A model generated the notes under the pieces. The model saw nothing but the letters and a program-made list of their open reading frames with translations. It was not told the DNA's origin and made no database searches. Below, piece after piece: positions 14,220 to 17,123 of a DNA stretch of 17,123 nt. How positions within the stretch are numbered: position 1 is the stretch's first letter; each line of letters opens with the position of its first letter. The position numbers and the translations under genes are program-made. Source of the DNA: Acidothermaceae bacterium. GTDB lineage: Bacteria; Actinomycetota; Actinomycetes; Acidothermales; Acidothermaceae. The stretch lies in the NCBI GenBank assembly GCA_025925185.1, contig JAICLV010000038.1, positions 1-17,123 of the forward strand, in the 5' to 3' direction.

Positions 14220-15479
14220 ATGTCGGCACCAATTCGCCCGTCATCCGTCGCCCTTGGCTCAGCTGTCTCGCTGTCGTGTCGCGAGTGCGGCGAGCAGTAC
14301 CCGATCAGCCCGCGGTACGCCTGCGAAATGTGCTTCGGCCCGCTTGAGGTCGCCTACGACTACGCGGGCGTCAGCCGGGAAGCCATCGAGTCGGGCCCTC
14401 GAAACATCTGGCGGTACAAGGACCTGCTCCCAGTTCCGGCGAACGTCGCGCAGACGCCCAACCTCGAGCCCGGCCTCACCAAGCTGGTGCGCGCCGACAA
14501 CCTGGCCCGCGAACTCGGCATGCGCCGGTTGTGGGTCAAGGATGACAGCGGCAACCCCACCCACTCGTTCAAAGACCGCGTTGTGGCGGTGGCGTTGGCG
14601 GCCGCCCGCGAGCTGGGTTTTTCAGTGCTGGCCTGCCCGTCGACCGGTAACCTGGCGAACGCGGTGGCCGCGGCCGCTGCCCGGGCCGGCATCAAGTCGG
14701 TCGTGTTCATCCCCGCCGACCTCGAGCGGCAGAAGGTCGTCACCACCGCGGTTTACGACGGAACGCTGGTCGCCGTCCAAGGAAACTACGACGACGTCAA
14801 CCGGCTCGCGTCAGAAATCGCGGGCGATGAAGAGGATTGGGCGTTCGTCAACGTCAACGTCCGGCCGTACTACGCCGAGGGTTCGAAGACGCTGGGCTAC
14901 GAGATTGCCGAGCAGCTCGGCTGGCGGCTGCCCGAGCAGGTCGTGATCCCGATCGCATCCGGTTCGCAGCTGACGAAGGTTGACAAAGCGTTCACCGAGT
15001 TCGGCAAGCTCGGCCTCGTCGACGCCACGCCGTACCGGGTTTTCGGCGCGCAGGCCGAAGGTTGCTCGCCGGTGTCGAAGGCGTTCAAGGCCGGCTACGA
15101 CGTTGTGCAGCCGGTGCGGCCCGACACCATCGCGAAGTCCCTCGCGATCGGCAACCCGGCAGACGGCCCTTACGTGCTCGACGTCTGCCGGCGCACCGGC
15201 GGCGCGGTCGAGGATGTCACCGACGACGAGATCGTCGATGGGATCAGGCTTCTTGCCCGCACGGAGGGCATCTTCGGTGAGACCGCAGGCGGCGTCACGA
15301 TCGGCGTGCTGCGCAAGCTGCTCGCCGCCGGGCAACTCGACCCCGACGCCGAGACGGTGGTCTTCAACACCGGTGACGGGTTGAAGACCCTTGACGCGGT
15401 CGCGCCGGTGGTCTCGCCGTCCGTCACGATCCCGCCGTCGGTCGACGCATTTCGCAAATTCCTCGACGCGGCACGCTGA
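14220..15479 (+). CDS. thrC: Threonine synthase with N-terminal zinc-ribbon-like motif
   Basis: A PLP enzyme of the threonine synthase fold, expected to convert O-phospho-L-homoserine to threonine and phosphate. The 419-aa product has four cysteines, C20-x2-C23 and C35-x2-C38, forming a rubredoxin-like zinc-binding N-terminus absent from the shorter (about 360 aa) ThrC of mycobacteria. The catalytic lysine is K118 in NPTHSFKDR. The phosphate-binding loop is CPSTGNLANAV, and further PLP contacts include IPIASGSQLTK and FNTGDGLKT. The ATG at 14220 follows GGAGAGAGG at about ten bases; the longer in-frame start at 14154 (GTG) lies inside the riboswitch and is rejected. It is controlled by the SAM-I riboswitch directly upstream. 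It ends with zero spacing against a convergent gene. Confidence 0.93.
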   Translation: MSAPIRPSSVALGSAVSLSCRECGEQYPISPRYACEMCFGPLEVAYDYAGVSREAIESGPRNIWRYKDLLPVPANVAQTPNLEPGLTKLVRADNLARELGMRRLWVKDDSGNPTHSFKDRVVAVALAAARELGFSVLACPSTGNLANAVAAAAARAGIKSVVFIPADLERQKVVTTAVYDGTLVAVQGNYDDVNRLASEIAGDEEDWAFVNVNVRPYYAEGSKTLGYEIAEQLGWRLPEQVVIPIASGSQLTKVDKAFTEFGKLGLVDATPYRVFGAQAEGCSPVSKAFKAGYDVVQPVRPDTIAKSLAIGNPADGPYVLDVCRRTGGAVEDVTDDEIVDGIRLLARTEGIFGETAGGVTIGVLRKLLAAGQLDPDAETVVFNTGDGLKTLDAVAPVVSPSVTIPPSVDAFRKFLDAAR

Positions 15480-16532
15480 TCAGGCTTTGGTGGCGGTCGC
15501 CGACCCGGTCGGGATCGCTCCACCGACGCCGCTGTCGAACACGACGATCGGATCGGCTGGATTCGCGGCGATGAGGAAGCACGTCTGCCACACGTCGCGC
15601 GCGGTCAGCGAGGCGTAGTCGCCGGGCGCGAGCAGGCTGCCCCAGTTCTCCCGCGAACCGTCTTGGTGGACCGCGTAGCCGGGCTGCGGGGTGTACACGA
15701 CCGTGTCGCGCACCGGCTGGCAGGCGAGTTCTGAGCCATCGGCGGTCGCGACCTCGAACAACGGGTCGCTCGCCGACGCGCTGAACGTGTAGTGGCCGAA
15801 CAGCCCGTTGCCTTGGACCTGGTCTTGGCCCGCGGACATCAGCGTCTCCAGCCGCTGCATGGTCTGCCCGCGCAGTTCGAAGGTCTCGGTCTCGGGAGGC
15901 AGGCCGGTCTCCTTCGCCGACTGCCACGCTTTCGCGAGGTCGGCTGCCGCCTTTACCGCGACGGCGTGCTGCGCGGGCGTCGGCCCGGTCGCCGCGGCGG
16001 CTGATGTTGGGGGCGCCACCCTGCTCGCGCTCACAGCGGACGGCGCGAAGCCGCTCTCGTAGCTCACCAACCACTTCGCGTTCGCGTCCTGCTTGGTGAA
16101 CACCAGCACGTCAACCCAGCTGGTGCCCTTGTACGACTGCGTCGCCTCGGCGACGAAGAAGGCGGGATAGCCCGCCTGCTTCGGCGCGAGGTAGGTCGCG
16201 CTAGCCAGCTCCCGAGGCTCATCGATGTGATAGCAGCCGCACGCCACGGAGCCCTTCTCCCATTCGGCGGCGGGCCCGGCGCTGAGGCCGGCGACGGTCT
16301 GCAGGTCGCCTTCGACAAGTGCGCGCTCGTGCACGGGCCAAAACGCGCGCAAGACCCGGTCGGCCTGCGCCGCGCTGACGACGCCGTTCTGGCTGTTGTC
16401 TTTCTTCTTTTGGACGGCGATGGTGGCGCCCACGCCGAGACCGGCGATGACGGCGAACACCACAAACGTCACGAGCGGGCCGCGGGACCGGCGGGACATC
16501 CGGCCGGTGGACGGCGCGTCAAGATCGCCCAT
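15480..16532 (-). CDS. Uncharacterised membrane-anchored protein, 350 aa
   Basis: I cannot name this gene. A short basic N-terminus (GRMSRRSRG) precedes a single membrane helix (about residues 19-40, [22 protein letters not shown]) and a large extracytoplasmic part. The first half (about 50-180) begins [24 protein letters not shown] and looks like an NTF2- or SCP-like alpha/beta domain. A Pro/Ser/Ala/Thr-rich linker (about 185-200) leads to a second similar-sized domain with WQTCFLIA near the end. Four cysteines visible (C98, C100, one in ELACQP, one in WQTC) could form disulphides. The ATG at 16532 is used because the frame beyond it runs into DNA antisense to groEL; an ATG at 16499 is an alternative, and neither has a strong ribosome-binding site. 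It diverges from groEL and shares a TGATCA stop junction with thrC. Confidence 0.8.
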   Translation of the reverse strand: MGDLDAPSTGRMSRRSRGPLVTFVVFAVIAGLGVGATIAVQKKKDNSQNGVVSAAQADRVLRAFWPVHERALVEGDLQTVAGLSAGPAAEWEKGSVACGCYHIDEPRELASATYLAPKQAGYPAFFVAEATQSYKGTSWVDVLVFTKQDANAKWLVSYESGFAPSAVSASRVAPPTSAAAATGPTPAQHAVAVKAAADLAKAWQSAKETGLPPETETFELRGQTMQRLETLMSAGQDQVQGNGLFGHYTFSASASDPLFEVATADGSELACQPVRDTVVYTPQPGYAVHQDGSRENWGSLLAPGDYASLTARDVWQTCFLIAANPADPIVVFDSGVGGAIPTGSATATKA

Positions 16533-16597
16533 ACAGACGTGGATCGTCACATCGATTCGCGACCTGAAGTGCCGGCCGGCCGCAGCGGGCCGCACGG

Positions 16598-16624
16598 CTT
16601 GCACTCTGACCAGGCGAGTGCTAA
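16598..16624 (+). promoter_or_regulatory. CIRCE operator 1 (HrcA site) upstream of groEL
   Basis: CTTGCACTC (16598-16606), nine bases, then GAGTGCTAA (16616-16624) matches the CIRCE pattern TTAGCACTC-N9-GAGTGCTAA with a perfect right arm and two differences on the left. TTGCAC at 16599 could double as a -35, with a weak -10 (TAAACA, 16622) 17 bases on. Confidence 0.8.
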
Positions 16625-16632
16625 ACATGGCG

Positions 16633-16659
16633 CTAGCACTCTTAGCTTGAGAGTGACAA
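16633..16659 (+). promoter_or_regulatory. CIRCE operator 2 (HrcA site) upstream of groEL
   Basis: CTAGCACTC (16633-16641), nine bases, then GAGTGACAA (16651-16659) is a second CIRCE element with one difference on the left and two on the right. It begins exactly 35 bp after the first. HrcA should repress groEL here until heat or misfolded protein inactivates it. The remainder of the 16533-16821 spacer holds no gene, only a CGGCCGACGT direct repeat at 16733 and 16783. Confidence 0.8.
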
Positions 16660-16689
16660 CGCAAGGCGGTCACTCCGGCGACGGTGTGA

Positions 16690-17123
<434 letters not shown>

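Noticed and set aside
16616..16641. GAGTGCTA and TAGCACTC read as one inverted operator
   Set aside because: The arms are in reversed order relative to CIRCE; they are better explained as the adjoining halves of two tandem CIRCE elements with correct nine-base spacers.

Overview
The window is a high-GC chromosomal segment from an actinobacterium. The evidence is the RegX3/SenX3-type two-component pair, the 11-bp GTTCACC-type PHO boxes, the DUF3263, DUF6458, DUF4032 and LytR C-terminal proteins, frequent GTG starts and a stand-alone groEL with CIRCE operators. Genus cannot be fixed from the sequence alone. No transposase, integrase, phage gene or CRISPR array is visible; apart from an orphan vsr gene beside a tRNA this looks like core chromosome.

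Layout. (1) Bases 1-2344, mostly minus strand: a truncated DUF4032 kinase-like gene, a plus-strand tRNA-Thr(UGU), a vsr mismatch endonuclease whose 3' end runs into the tRNA, an unrecognised 122-aa gene, a 52-aa two-helix membrane peptide and an 81-aa DUF6458 membrane protein. Hairpins lie downstream of several of these. (2) Bases 2458-9162: a complete phosphate-starvation locus. A regX3-senX3 operon on the minus strand diverges from phoU, followed by pstS-pstC-pstA-pstB on the plus strand, with PHO boxes before phoU and before pstS. The sensor kinase has no transmembrane segments. (3) Bases 9164-11673, minus strand: a TPR-like/GGDEF diguanylate cyclase followed 17 bases later by a serine beta-lactamase-family hydrolase. 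(4) Bases 11911-13765: a promoter, then DUF3263, a LytR C-terminal-domain membrane protein and trehalose-6-phosphate phosphatase (otsB). (5) Bases 13766-14201: a repeat-rich, hairpin-rich spacer ending in a SAM-I (S-box) riboswitch. (6) Bases 14220-15479: a zinc-ribbon threonine synthase, abutting with zero spacing a convergent gene for a 350-aa membrane-anchored protein. (7) Bases 16598-17123: two tandem CIRCE operators and the start of groEL, which runs off the window.

How it fits together. The central block is a phosphate sensing and uptake module. PstSCAB imports phosphate and PhoU should relay transporter status to the kinase. RegX3 should act at GTTCACC-like repeats. Because the kinase starts directly at its PAS-like region, it probably receives its signal in the cytoplasm from PhoU and the Pst complex. 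The other strong regulatory signals are the SAM riboswitch before threonine synthase, with a ligand helix that runs into the ribosome-binding site, and the doubled HrcA operator before groEL. No wholly new system was found. The most unusual points are the soluble SenX3-like kinase, the SAM-controlled threonine synthase, the tRNA-overlapping vsr and the branched repeat cluster between otsB and thrC.
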